Shown here piece by piece: positions 43,900 through 52,246 of a DNA stretch of 52,246 nt (positions are counted from its first letter, which is position 1; every line of letters starts with the position of its first letter). The stretch is from an uncultured Myxococcales bacterium (GTDB lineage Bacteria > Myxococcota_A > UBA9042). Under the pieces are notes generated by a model. It was given only the letters and a program-made list of their open reading frames with translations. It did not search any database and was not told where the DNA came from. The stretch is taken from contig CAINLT010000374.1 in the NCBI GenBank assembly GCA_903850505.1, positions 1-52,246 of the forward strand. The letters are read 5' to 3'. The position numbers and the translations under genes were made by a program.

Positions 43900-45447
43900 A
43901 TGCCAGGTCGCTGTCTGCGTCTCGGGTTTGCCCGGGTAAACCAGGAGACCAACGCGCTCTCGCCGGTGCGCACAACGTTGGACGACTTTCGCGCGACGCA
44001 CTGGCTGGAAGGGCCCAAGCTACTCGCGGCGTGCGGGCGCAAGTCGATGGAAGTGCCGGGTATGTTCCGCAACGCGGAGCTCTCCGGTTTTGCCCAGGAA
44101 GCGCACAAGCTGGCGCATGACCACGACCTCGCGCACGGGCACGTGGGCGTCGCGCTGGTGCCGCTGGTGTCCGCGTGGGCGGTGCCGAGCGGGCCGCTGA
44201 CGCGGGAATGCCTGCAGGGCATCATTGACGCGATCCTGCAGCAACTCCGGGCGACGGAGCCGCTTGACGGCCTGTACCTGAGCCTGCACGGCGCGATGGG
44301 CGCGCTGGAGACGCCGGATCCGGAGGCTGAAATCATCCGGCAGATTCGCGCGGAGGTGGGGCCGGCGCTGCCGATCGTCGTGACGTATGACCTGCACGCC
44401 AGCGTGAGCCGCGAGGTAGTGGAGCAAGTCCAGGGGCTTATCGCCTACGCCACCAATCCGCACCGCGACCACGCGCGCACGGGCGCCAAGGCGGCGCGCC
44501 TCCTGCTGGGCATCTGCCGTAAGCGCCTGCACCCGACGACGGCCTGGCGTTCCCTGCCGATGCTGCTGGGCGGCGGGACGACCATCGACTTCTTGCCGCC
44601 GATGCTGGCGATCTTCCAGCGGCTGCGGCACTGGGAACGGCAGGGGAAGATCCTGTCCGGCAGCGTGCTGATGTGCCACCCGTGGAATGCCCATCCGGAG
44701 ACCGGGTGGAACGTGCTGATCGTCACCGACGCCAACCGCGCGCTGGCGGAGCAGCTGGCGGACGAAGTCGCGGAGCAGTGCTGGAAAGTGCGGCACGAGC
44801 TGCCGCCGGCATTCCACACGCCGGAAAAGGCGATCCAGCTGGCCAAGGAAGCGCGGCTGGCGCGCCGGCTGGGCGTGGTGGTGCTGGCGGACGCGAGCGA
44901 CGTGGTGAGCGCAGGCGCGCCGGGCGAGAATACGGCGCTGATTGCTGCGCTGCTGGCGCACGGCCGCGAGCTGGTGAGCTACGTGCCGCTGCGGGATCCC
45001 GAAGTGGTGGCGGCGCTGTGGCCGATGGCGATTGGCAGCCAGCACGAAGTGACGATCGGCGCCAAGCTCGACGCCGCACGTGGCCAGCAGCTCGCGTTGC
45101 AGGTCAAGATCCACGAGAAGCGCGAGTCCCACGGCGTGGGGCGGATGCTGGTGTTGGTCCACGAGAAGGTGCACATCGTCGTGGTGGAAGGGCCGGCGCT
45201 GACGATGCGCCCGTCGTTCTTCAGCAACGCCGGGCTGAATCCGTGGCGGGCGGACGTGATTGTGGTGAAGAACTTCTTCCCGTTCCGCATGTTCTTTGCG
45301 GCGATGGCGCGGTTGACGCTGTACGTGAAGTCGAGCGGCGTGACGGATTTTGACGCTGCGCACGTGCTCGAATTTGCCGGAGAGATCCATCCGCGGGACG
45401 AAGTGACGGAGTGGCGCACGGCGGATCGGCGGCGGCGATTTTCCTGA
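43900..45447 (+). CDS. M81 family (MlrC/microcystinase C-like) metallopeptidase
   Basis: The 515-aa protein matches M81 proteins. Putative metal ligands are Glu16 (NQETNAL), His130 (LHGAM), Asp164 and His166 (YDLHA), and His188 (NPHRDH). The spacings 34, 2 and 22 are the same as I recall for MlrC (His150, Asp184, His186, His208), which hydrolyses linear microcystin and small peptides. DASDVVSAGAPGENTAL is the late active-site loop. GGAGG 43889-43893 serves this start. The operon place, 2 bp after the PLP gene, suggests a shared pathway, perhaps breakdown of a modified peptide or amide. Confidence 0.88.
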   Translation: MPGRCLRLGFARVNQETNALSPVRTTLDDFRATHWLEGPKLLAACGRKSMEVPGMFRNAELSGFAQEAHKLAHDHDLAHGHVGVALVPLVSAWAVPSGPLTRECLQGIIDAILQQLRATEPLDGLYLSLHGAMGALETPDPEAEIIRQIRAEVGPALPIVVTYDLHASVSREVVEQVQGLIAYATNPHRDHARTGAKAARLLLGICRKRLHPTTAWRSLPMLLGGGTTIDFLPPMLAIFQRLRHWERQGKILSGSVLMCHPWNAHPETGWNVLIVTDANRALAEQLADEVAEQCWKVRHELPPAFHTPEKAIQLAKEARLARRLGVVVLADASDVVSAGAPGENTALIAALLAHGRELVSYVPLRDPEVVAALWPMAIGSQHEVTIGAKLDAARGQQLALQVKIHEKRESHGVGRMLVLVHEKVHIVVVEGPALTMRPSFFSNAGLNPWRADVIVVKNFFPFRMFFAAMARLTLYVKSSGVTDFDAAHVLEFAGEIHPRDEVTEWRTADRRRRFS

Positions 45448-45606
45448 CCGTCGGACCGCACCCGCTGACCCGCGGTTGGACTGCACGCATTCGGCTTTGC
45501 AGCGCGATTGCCAAGCCGACGAAACCACCGCGCGCCGGTCTCGTCAGCAGCCGACGTGGCGTGTACACTGCGCCCCCCGCGAGGGCCCTGAGGAGCACCA
45601 CGACCT

Positions 45607-47193
45607 ATGTCCGCTGAATTGGAACGCGAAATCCGTCGCCGCCGCTCATTTGCCATTATCTCGCACCCGGATGCGGGCAAAACGACGATGACGGAGAAGC
45701 TGCTGCTCTTTGGCGGCGCGATCCAGCTGGCCGGCGCGGTCAAGGCCAAGAAGTCGCAGCAGTCGGCGCGGTCTGACTGGATGTCGATTGAAAAGGAGCG
45801 CGGCATTTCCGTTTCGACCGCGGTGATGTCCTTTGAGTACCGTGATTTGGCGCTCAACCTGCTGGACACGCCGGGCCACAATGACTTCTCCGAAGACACG
45901 TTCCGCACGTTGACCGCGGTCGACTCCGTGCTCATGGTCATCGACGCCGCCAAAGGCGTGGAAACGCAGACGCGGCGGCTCCTGGAAGTGTGCCGGCTGA
46001 AGCGCACGCCGGTCATCACGTTCATCAACAAGCTCGATTTGGACGCGATGGAGCCGCTCGACATTCTCGACAACCTCGAGAAAGAGCTGGGCATGTTGAC
46101 GACGCCGTTTACGTGGCCGATCGGCATGGGACCGGACTTCAAGGGCGTGTACGACCTGCGCGACAAGACCGTGAATTTCTACCTGGCGGCGGCGCGCGGT
46201 CGGCGCAATGAGCGCGAGATCCTGCACAGCCTGGAAGGACCGGAGGCGGAGGAGCTGCTCGGCAAGCACCGCACGCAGCTTGTGGAGGAAATTGACCTGC
46301 TGCAAGGCGCGGCGTCGCCGTGGGATGAAACCGCGTTCCTGCGCGGCCAGTTGACGCCGGTGTTCTTTGGCTCCGCGCTGAACAATTTTGGCGTGAAAGA
46401 ACTGCTCGATTGCTTCTGCGATTTGGCGCCGCCGCCGCAGCCGCGCGAAACGCTGACGCGCATCGTGATGCCGGAAGAAGAGAAGTTCAGCGGCTTTGTG
46501 TTCAAGATTCAGGCCAACATGGACAAGAACCACCGCGACCGCATGGCGTTCCTGCGCGTGTGTTCAGGCACGTTCCGGCGCGGCATGCGCATCATCCACG
46601 TCCGCACGGGCAAGGAGCTGCAGGTGCGCAACGCCATGACGTTCCTGGCGCGCGACCGCAGCATCGTGGAAGAAGCGTATCCGGGCGACATCATCGGCAT
46701 TCCGAACCACGGCACGATCCGCATCGCGGACACGTTCACCGAGGGCGAGAACCTGCAATTCACCGGCGTGCCGAGCTTTGCCCCCGAACTGTTCCGCCGC
46801 GTGCGCCTGCGCGACCCGATGAAGGCCAAGCAGCTGCAAAAGGGTCTGGAGCAAGTGTGTGAAGAGGGCGCGGCGCAGTTGTTCCGGCCGTTGATTGGCT
46901 CGGACTACATTGTCGGCGCTCTGGGCGCGCTGCAGTTTGAAGTGATCGAGGCGCGGCTGCGCGACGAGTACAGCGTGGACGCGGCGTTTGAAGGCATGGC
47001 GCTGCAGGTTTGCCGCTGGGTCGCCTTTGACAAGCCGGAAGCGCGGCGGACGTTTGAGAACGCGTACACCAAGGACTTGTTCCAGGACGGCGCGGGCAAC
47101 CTGTGCCTGTTGACGGAGACGCGGTTCCGCGCGGAGTACATCGCCGAGAAGAACCCGGGCGTGCGCCTGACGACGACGGTGGAACTGCACTGA
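45607..47193 (+). CDS. prfC: Peptide chain release factor 3
   Basis: The 528-aa GTPase has P-loop SHPDAGKTT (about 19-27), switch region GISVSTAVM, G3 DTPGHNDFSEDT, G4 INKLDLD (usually NKLDRD) and the RF3-specific C-terminal half with FKIQANMDKNHRDR, YPGDIIGI and VGALGALQFEV. Length matches the family (about 529). RF3 recycles RF1/RF2 from ribosomes after termination. AGGAG at 45591-45595 lies 11 nt before the start. The upstream 159 bp contain a TACACT -10-like box (45564-45569) but no clear -35. Confidence 0.95.
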   Translation: MSAELEREIRRRRSFAIISHPDAGKTTMTEKLLLFGGAIQLAGAVKAKKSQQSARSDWMSIEKERGISVSTAVMSFEYRDLALNLLDTPGHNDFSEDTFRTLTAVDSVLMVIDAAKGVETQTRRLLEVCRLKRTPVITFINKLDLDAMEPLDILDNLEKELGMLTTPFTWPIGMGPDFKGVYDLRDKTVNFYLAAARGRRNEREILHSLEGPEAEELLGKHRTQLVEEIDLLQGAASPWDETAFLRGQLTPVFFGSALNNFGVKELLDCFCDLAPPPQPRETLTRIVMPEEEKFSGFVFKIQANMDKNHRDRMAFLRVCSGTFRRGMRIIHVRTGKELQVRNAMTFLARDRSIVEEAYPGDIIGIPNHGTIRIADTFTEGENLQFTGVPSFAPELFRRVRLRDPMKAKQLQKGLEQVCEEGAAQLFRPLIGSDYIVGALGALQFEVIEARLRDEYSVDAAFEGMALQVCRWVAFDKPEARRTFENAYTKDLFQDGAGNLCLLTETRFRAEYIAEKNPGVRLTTTVELH

Positions 47194-47226
47194 GCCGGTC
47201 CTGAAGCCTATGTCCCCGTGCATGGC

Positions 47227-47255
47227 TTGCGTCCGTCCGCCGAGATCGCTACTTT
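47227..47255 (+). promoter_or_regulatory. Predicted promoter of the DUF3105 pair
   Basis: TTGCGT (47227-47232), 17-bp spacer, TACTTT (47250-47255); leader of about 33 nt. Confidence 0.4.
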
Positions 47256-47294
47256 GCGCCGGTCAGCGCGCCTGCTGACCTGAGGCTGCTTGCG

Positions 47295-48020
47295 ATGCGT
47301 ATTCTCCCCGCTGTAGTGCTGCTGACCCTGACCGCGTGCACCGAGCCGGCTTCGACAAGCGCCAATTGCGACCAACGGCACCAATTGGCTGCGACGCCGA
47401 ATTGGACGGGCGATTGCGTCAACGCGCAGGTCGATTGGCAGGACGCGACGTGTCAGGACGCCGCGTGGCAGATGCCGGCGTGCGGCACGACGACGGTCAT
47501 CGATGGCGCCGATTTTGGCGGCCAGCACATTCAACTGCCCAACGCCATCACGTACACGGATGATCCGCCGATGTCCGGACCGCACCGCGCAGAATGGCCG
47601 CACTGGGGCGAATACGGCTTTGCGCCCAAGCAGCGCTGGCTGCACTCGATGGAGCACGGCGCGGTGGTGTTGCTCTACAATCCGTGTGCGTCAGACGAGC
47701 TGGTCGCGACGCTGCGCGCTTACGCCCAGAGTGTCCCGGCTGACGCAGGCGGGGCTTTTCGCTGGGTGCTGACGCCCTATCCGGGGCTTGATTCCGCGTA
47801 TTCGCTTGTGTCCTGGCGGCATCGCCTCAAAGGCAACTGCTTTGACCCCGCCGCCGCCGATGCATTTCGCGCCGCGCATTACCGCAAGGCGCCCGAGGAC
47901 GAGGGCGTCGACGGCGCCTACGCCTGCAGTTGGATGGGCACGAACTGCAATGGCTCGCCGGGCGAGAGCAGCGCCGCTGACGCCACGACGGGCGGACTCG
48001 TGCCGCGGGACAGCCAGTGA
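47295..48020 (+). CDS. DUF3105 lipoprotein (first of a tandem pair)
   Basis: The 241-aa protein has a lipobox LTAC (Cys15) and a DUF3105 domain: PPMSGPHRAEWPHWGEY and then HSMEHGAVVLLYNP with His117, Glu120 and His121, the conserved HxxEHG signature. The role of DUF3105 is not established; the conserved His/Glu set suggests metal binding, which is inference. Repeated VDWQDATCQDAAWQ is shared with the neighbour. The next gene overlaps the stop by 4 bp (GTGA). Confidence 0.87.
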   Translation: MRILPAVVLLTLTACTEPASTSANCDQRHQLAATPNWTGDCVNAQVDWQDATCQDAAWQMPACGTTTVIDGADFGGQHIQLPNAITYTDDPPMSGPHRAEWPHWGEYGFAPKQRWLHSMEHGAVVLLYNPCASDELVATLRAYAQSVPADAGGAFRWVLTPYPGLDSAYSLVSWRHRLKGNCFDPAAADAFRAAHYRKAPEDEGVDGAYACSWMGTNCNGSPGESSAADATTGGLVPRDSQ

Positions 48021-48727
48021 CACACGCGCCGCTCTTCGCGGGGTTGCTGCTGACGGCGCTGGCATGCAGCGATCCGTACGTCAACGAGCCATACAAGCCG
48101 GACCCAACGCCGTGGCTGGCGACTTGCGGGGACACAGCGCTCGACTGGCAGGACGCGACGTGCCCGGATGCCACCTGGCAGACGCCCGCCTGCACGCCCG
48201 GCGTGACGGTGGACGCGGCGGAGATGGGCCATGACATCGTGGCGTTGCCGTCGCCGCTGACCTACGCCGAGTCGCCGCCGCTCTCAGGCAATCACCGCCC
48301 GGATTGGGCGCGATGGGGCGAATTCGCTTTCCTGCCGCCGCAGCGCTGGGTCTACAACCTGAAGCTCGGCGGCGTCGTGGTGCTGTACAACCCGTGCGTT
48401 GCCGCGCCGCTGGTGGAGACGCTCCGGCAGTTCCTGCGCGACCAGCCGGCGGACGAGACGGGCGCGTATCGGTGGGTGCTGACGCCGTATCCGAAATTGC
48501 AGACGGCGTTCGCCCTCCTGACGTGGCGGCACAGCTTGAGCAGCAACTGCTTTGACGCGACGGCGGCATTGGCTTTCGTCCAAGCGCACTACCGGAAGGC
48601 GCCGGAGGACAATGCGTCGCAGGGCGCGTATGCCTACGCCTGGATCGGCAAGGCGGGCTACTTGCTGACGGGACCTGTCACGGCGGACGGCCTCTGCCTG
48701 CCGGATGCAACGCCGGACGCGCAATAG
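48017..48727 (+). CDS. DUF3105 lipoprotein paralogue lacking the HxxEHG motif
   Basis: The 236-aa protein (GTG start overlapping the previous stop) is clearly paralogous: lipobox LACS (Cys17), LDWQDATCPDATWQ, PPLSGNHRPDWARWGEF, YNPC, and a matching C-terminal RKAPED. The conserved HSMEHG is replaced by YNLKLG (residues 113-118), so both His and the Glu are gone while the rest is kept. It is therefore a changed partner rather than a broken gene. Its stop is 4 bp from the stop of the convergent desaturase gene. Confidence 0.84.
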   Translation: MTHAPLFAGLLLTALACSDPYVNEPYKPDPTPWLATCGDTALDWQDATCPDATWQTPACTPGVTVDAAEMGHDIVALPSPLTYAESPPLSGNHRPDWARWGEFAFLPPQRWVYNLKLGGVVVLYNPCVAAPLVETLRQFLRDQPADETGAYRWVLTPYPKLQTAFALLTWRHSLSSNCFDATAALAFVQAHYRKAPEDNASQGAYAYAWIGKAGYLLTGPVTADGLCLPDATPDAQ

Positions 48728-48731
48728 CCCG

Positions 48732-49859
48732 CTAGGCAGCCGCCAAAGTCGCATCGGGCCGCCGACCCATCGTCTTCAGCCACGCGTAGTGGGCGTGCAG
48801 CGCGCCCTTGAGCTTGGGCTGCACGAGGTAGACGAGGCCGTTCTCGCGCGCCGTCGCCTCGACAAGCTTGGCCAGCGCCGGGTAGTGCAAGTGGCAGACT
48901 TTCGGGAACAAGTGGTGCACGACCTGAAAGTTCAGGCCGCCCATGTACCAGCTCAGGAATTTGTTGCGCGGCGCGAAATCGACGGTCGTCTTGAGCTGAT
49001 GGCTGGCCCAATCATCCGCCAAGCGACCGCTCGCCGGCATCGCGACCATCTCCGCCTCGCTCACGCAGTGCGCCAACTGGAACGTCGTGGCCAGCGTGAC
49101 GCCGACCACCGCGCAGACCAGAAAGTACATCGGCACCACGAAATACCAAGGATACAGCAGCAGCGGAATCACCCACCCCAGCGTGATGTGCAGCGCCTTG
49201 CCCGTGAGCATCACCACCCAGTCGCGCGTCGTCATCTTCGGCAGTTGCAGCGGCCCGACGCGGCCGATGGCGATGTTGTAGAAGTCGTCAAAGACCACCC
49301 ATTTCGGCAGCAGCAGGCAGTACAGCAACCACATGTAGATGTGCTGGCCGCGGTGCATCGGCAGCCACTTCTGGTGCGGCGACATGCGGCTCAGCAGGCC
49401 CAGCTCCAAGTCGTCGTCCAAGCCGCCGATGTTGGTCCACGTGTGGTGCAGCGTGTTGTGCTTGGTGCGCCAGATAAACGAGCTCGCACCCATCGCGTCA
49501 ATCGAATAGCCAACCCAGCGGTTGACCGTCGGGTTGCGCGAATAGGCGCCGTGGTTGGCGTCATGCATGACCGCCATGCCGATCCCGGCGATGGCCAGCC
49601 CGAGGCTCACCGCCAGCGGCAGCTTGAGCCACCACGGCGTCGGCAGCAGCACCAGCGCCGTCCAGGACGACAGGAACCACAGCCAGATGACCACCGTCTT
49701 GCGGACCATCGCCGGCATGTCGCGCTCAGGCAGACCGCTCTCGGCGAAATAGCGATCCGCGCGCTCCTGCAACTGCTTGGCGAACGCGGACTCGCGGCCA
49801 AATTTCACCAATCGGTGCGCGCTCTCTGGCACTTGTTGCGTCATGCTTTCCGTCGTCAT
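48732..49859 (-). CDS. Membrane fatty-acid (acyl-lipid) desaturase
   Basis: The 375-aa protein has the three histidine boxes of membrane desaturases: HDANHG (His99, His103), HNTLHH (His134, His138, His139) and FQVVHHLFP (QxxHH-like, near residue 310), with paired hydrophobic spans about 55-100 and 205-260. The QxxHH third box is common in front-end (Delta5/Delta6-type) enzymes, but no cytochrome b5 domain is fused here. It introduces a double bond into membrane acyl chains using a diiron centre. GGGAGGG before ATG 49859 supports the start; the open frame extends upstream without similarity. Confidence 0.9.
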   Translation of the reverse strand: MTTESMTQQVPESAHRLVKFGRESAFAKQLQERADRYFAESGLPERDMPAMVRKTVVIWLWFLSSWTALVLLPTPWWLKLPLAVSLGLAIAGIGMAVMHDANHGAYSRNPTVNRWVGYSIDAMGASSFIWRTKHNTLHHTWTNIGGLDDDLELGLLSRMSPHQKWLPMHRGQHIYMWLLYCLLLPKWVVFDDFYNIAIGRVGPLQLPKMTTRDWVVMLTGKALHITLGWVIPLLLYPWYFVVPMYFLVCAVVGVTLATTFQLAHCVSEAEMVAMPASGRLADDWASHQLKTTVDFAPRNKFLSWYMGGLNFQVVHHLFPKVCHLHYPALAKLVEATARENGLVYLVQPKLKGALHAHYAWLKTMGRRPDATLAAA

Positions 49860-50207
49860 GGCTTGGCCCTCCCAGACCTTCCCCGCGTCAAAGGTAAGCG
49901 GATGCGCAAGCGATTGTCGCGCCGCCACCGCAAAATAGCCCGACAACGCGCAAGGCTGACGCAACAGTGACGGGAGCCGGCGCGGCTTTTCACGGGCAAA
50001 CGGGAGAGGCTGGTGCTTCTGGGGCAGCAAACTGCCATTGGGCTGCGCGGCTTTCTTGACGATCCGCAACGTTCAGCGGCGCGCCCCAGACTTTTCACAC
50101 GAATGTCGCAAAAGTGTAATTGGCGCTTGTTCCGCGCCGCAGAAAGTGTATTTTTCTCTGATCGTCGCGGCGCTTTTGCCGCGTCGCCCACCGGATGTTT
50201 GTGCCCC
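49860..50207. other. Intergenic region between divergent desaturase and MopE-like genes
   Basis: About 348 bp. It holds a direct repeat CGCAAAAGTGTA (50107-50118) and CGCAGAAAGTGTA (50138-50150), about 31 bp apart, overlapping a predicted promoter for the MopE-like gene. No gene is seen. Confidence 0.45.
50127..50154 (+). promoter_or_regulatory. Predicted promoter of the MopE-like gene
   Basis: TTGTTC (50127-50132), 16-bp spacer, TATTTT (50149-50154). It overlaps the second copy of the direct repeat, which could be an operator. Confidence 0.3.
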
Positions 50208-52246
50208 ATGACGATCGCCAACTTTGTCCGGACGCATCGCGCCCGCCGCGCCTCTTTGCGCGCTGCCTCTTGCTGTTGCCTTCTCGGCTTGCTCGCGGTG
50301 GCGTGCGGCAGTCCCGCTGCGAGTTCCACGGGATCCGTCACGGACGACGCGGCGAACGACGCCAACTTGCCGCACTTTGACAGCCACGACGGCGGCAAGG
50401 ATAGCGGCGCCAGCTTGGACGGGCTGCAGGACTCCGCGACGACCCACGACGGCGACTTGACGGATCTGGGCGACGGGACCGACGCGAGCCTCGACGACGG
50501 CGACACGGGCATCTTCTTCGACGACTGCCTCGCCGGTTGCAGCGACACCTTGGACGGCGCGACCGACCCGGGCAACGGCTGCGACTTTCCCGCGAGCCCC
50601 GTGCCCGGCGAGCCCGGCGCCACCTGCAAGACCGCGGACGAGTGCGACAGCGGCTTCTGCATTGACGGCCCGGACGGCAAGATTTGCACCGCCGCGTGCA
50701 TCAGCTGCTGCCCCGCCGGCTTTGAGTGCGGAAAGATGCCTGGCATCGACGCGGCGTTCGCCTGCGTGCCCAAGCAGTTGGCGCTCTGCCAGCCGTGCGC
50801 CACGGACGCCGAGTGCGGCAAGGTCGATCCCGGCGCGCTGTGTCTCAGTTACGGCGCCGCGGGCAGCTTCTGCGGGACCGGTTGCTCGGGGAACGTGGAC
50901 TGTCCGGGCGGCTATGCGTGCCAGGACTCGACCGGCCAGCTGGGCGCCGCCAAGCAGTGCGTGCGCACGCAGGGCGAGTGCAGTTGCACCAAGTGGGGCG
51001 CGTTTGTCGGCGCGACGACGGCCTGCGCGCAGCAGAACGATCTGGGCACATGCAAGGGCACGCGCAAATGCGGGCTCGCGGGCCTGACAGCGTGCAGCGC
51101 GCCCGCGCCCGCGACCGAGACCTGCAACGGCGTGGACGACAACTGCGACGGCGTCACGGACCCCGCCAACGCCGCGGGCTGCACGCTCTACTTCACCGAC
51201 AACGACGGCGACGGCTTTGGCGGCGGCAAGGGCAGCTGCCTGTGCAGCAACCCGGGCCTGGAAACGACGGTGGGCGGCGATTGCAACGACCAGTCGGCGG
51301 CCATTCATCCCGGCGCCAAAGAAATCTGCGACGGCTTGGACAACGACTGCGACGGCAAGACCGACCCGGGCTTTCCAGACACCAACGGCGACGGCTTCGC
51401 CGACTGCGTGGATCCTGACATCGACGGCGACGGCGTGGCCAACGCCAACGATTGCGCCCCCGCCAACGCGGCGATCTTTCCGGGCGCCAAGGAAATCTGC
51501 GACGGCTTGGACAACGACTGCAACGGCGTGACGGACGATGCGGGCGCGATCGGCTGCACCCTGTGGTTCCAGGACAACGACGGCGACGGCAGCGGCGCGG
51601 GCTTGGGACAGTGCCTGTGCGACGTCTCCGGCAAGTACACGGCAGCCACCGGCGGCGATTGCAACGACAGCAACGGCGCGATTCACCCCGGCGCGACCGA
51701 GGTCTGCAACAACGCCGATGACAACTGCAATGGCGCGACCGATGAAGGCTGCGACGACGACCTGGATTTGTGGTGCGACGCGACGATGACCGTCATTGGC
51801 ACGCCGACTGTCTGCCCGTCCGGCAAGCAGGACTGCAACGACGCCGCGGGCAACATCCATCCCGGTCAGGCGGAGATCTGCGGCAACGGCATCGACGACA
51901 ACTGCGACGGCTTGACCGACACGGGCGACAACTTGAGCGGCTGCACCGTGTACTACGTGGACAACGACGGCGACGGGTATGGCGACAAGTCGCTTTCGCA
52001 GTGCCTGTGCGCCGCCACGTCGCTCTACACGACCAAGATTGCCGGCGACTGCAACGACACGGATCCCAAGGTCAGCCCCAAGGCGCTGGAAGTCTGCAAC
52101 GGCAAGGACGACGACTGCGACGGCGACACGGATCCGGAGAACGCGCCCGGGTGCCTGACCTACTACCGGGACGAGGATGGCGACGGGTACGGGGACCCGG
52201 TGCAGACCGCGTGCCTGTGCGGCCCCGGGGGCGGGTTCATCGCCCA
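50208..52246 (+). CDS. MopE-like Asp/Cys-repeat lipoprotein (3' end outside window)
   Basis: From ATG 50208 the frame is open to the window edge (679 codons). It has a lipobox LLAVAC-GS, an Asp-rich linker (about 45-115), a Cys-rich region (about 120-290), then at least six repeats built on CNGVDDNCDGVTD-like units each followed by DNDGDG-like loops: for example near 51124, 51327, 51498, 51705, 51882 and 52095. These match the putative metal-binding repeat of MopE proteins (copper-binding in Methylococcus, widespread in myxobacteria). Ca2+ or Cu binding by the Asp/Asn loops is likely but unproven. The end of the protein is not visible. Confidence 0.88.
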   Translation, partial: MTIANFVRTHRARRASLRAASCCCLLGLLAVACGSPAASSTGSVTDDAANDANLPHFDSHDGGKDSGASLDGLQDSATTHDGDLTDLGDGTDASLDDGDTGIFFDDCLAGCSDTLDGATDPGNGCDFPASPVPGEPGATCKTADECDSGFCIDGPDGKICTAACISCCPAGFECGKMPGIDAAFACVPKQLALCQPCATDAECGKVDPGALCLSYGAAGSFCGTGCSGNVDCPGGYACQDSTGQLGAAKQCVRTQGECSCTKWGAFVGATTACAQQNDLGTCKGTRKCGLAGLTACSAPAPATETCNGVDDNCDGVTDPANAAGCTLYFTDNDGDGFGGGKGSCLCSNPGLETTVGGDCNDQSAAIHPGAKEICDGLDNDCDGKTDPGFPDTNGDGFADCVDPDIDGDGVANANDCAPANAAIFPGAKEICDGLDNDCNGVTDDAGAIGCTLWFQDNDGDGSGAGLGQCLCDVSGKYTAATGGDCNDSNGAIHPGATEVCNNADDNCNGATDEGCDDDLDLWCDATMTVIGTPTVCPSGKQDCNDAAGNIHPGQAEICGNGIDDNCDGLTDTGDNLSGCTVYYVDNDGDGYGDKSLSQCLCAATSLYTTKIAGDCNDTDPKVSPKALEVCNGKDDDCDGDTDPENAPGCLTYYRDEDGDGYGDPVQTACLCGPGGGFIA
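51312..51521 (+). repeat. Near-identical internal repeat in the MopE-like gene
   Basis: Bases 51312-51350 and 51483-51521 (39 nt, one mismatch) are identical in frame, 171 bp (57 codons) apart. The match at the DNA level exceeds what is needed for the protein motif, so it points to recent duplication or gene conversion. Confidence 0.75.

Noticed and set aside
45448..45606. Possible promoter for prfC
   Set aside because: A TACACT box is present but no acceptable -35 at 16-18 bp, so it is mentioned only in the gene entry.

Overview
The window (about 52 kb, GC-rich, very dense coding) looks like chromosome from a myxobacterium-like or related deltaproteobacterial-type Gram-negative. This is inferred from family content: many secreted lipoproteins with Asp-rich linkers and Cys-rich modules, an IgGFc-binding-type protein, a MopE-like Asp/Cys repeat protein, a large hybrid histidine kinase and a FadL-type outer-membrane barrel. 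There are no phage, transposase or CRISPR signatures.

Layout. 1-1 kb: 5' part of a PdxB-like dehydrogenase and an EVE-domain gene, both minus, separated by an interspersed repeat. 1-3.5 kb: large IgGFc-binding-type lipoprotein (+). 3.5-9.4 kb: minus-strand genes for a J-domain protein, a Rossmann oxidoreductase, a polytopic membrane protein, a CaiB/BaiF (racemase-like) CoA-transferase and a lipoprotein. 9.5-11.5 kb: FadL-like porin and a rhodanese lipoprotein (+). 11.6-17.4 kb: a MalK-E-F-G-like sugar ABC importer operon plus a methyltransferase; the MalF-like subunit has an extra N-terminal half. 17.4-20.9 kb: DUF4139 lipoprotein and an organophosphate-type MFS transporter (minus). 21.0 kb: tRNA-Ala(GGC) with its own promoter, terminator and flanking inverted repeat. 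21.2-26.3 kb: a 1346-aa lipoprotein that reads as two seven-bladed propellers plus two DUF1566 domains, translationally coupled to a TPR protein. 26.4-32.6 kb: PilZ gene, then a tight operon mtnP - PfkB kinase - psd - exonuclease - mgtE - CYTH. 32.7-37.4 kb: two convergent sensor-kinase genes. 37.7-45.4 kb: FHA protein, second copy of the repeat, then a five-gene operon: three subunits of a 4-hydroxybenzoyl-CoA-reductase-type molybdoenzyme, a sphingosine-phosphate-lyase-like PLP enzyme and an MlrC-type metallopeptidase. 45.6-52.2 kb: release factor 3, two tandem DUF3105 lipoproteins, a fatty-acid desaturase (minus), and the 5' part of a MopE-like lipoprotein running off the right edge.

The most interesting points are the molybdoenzyme/PLP/MlrC operon, whose metal-site residues are conserved; the double-propeller lipoprotein; the fused MalF; the decayed DUF3105 duplicate; and the pair of ~100-bp intergenic repeats 38 kb apart. 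Promoters listed are sequence matches read by eye (mostly TTGNNN, 17 bp, TANNNT) and are predictions.
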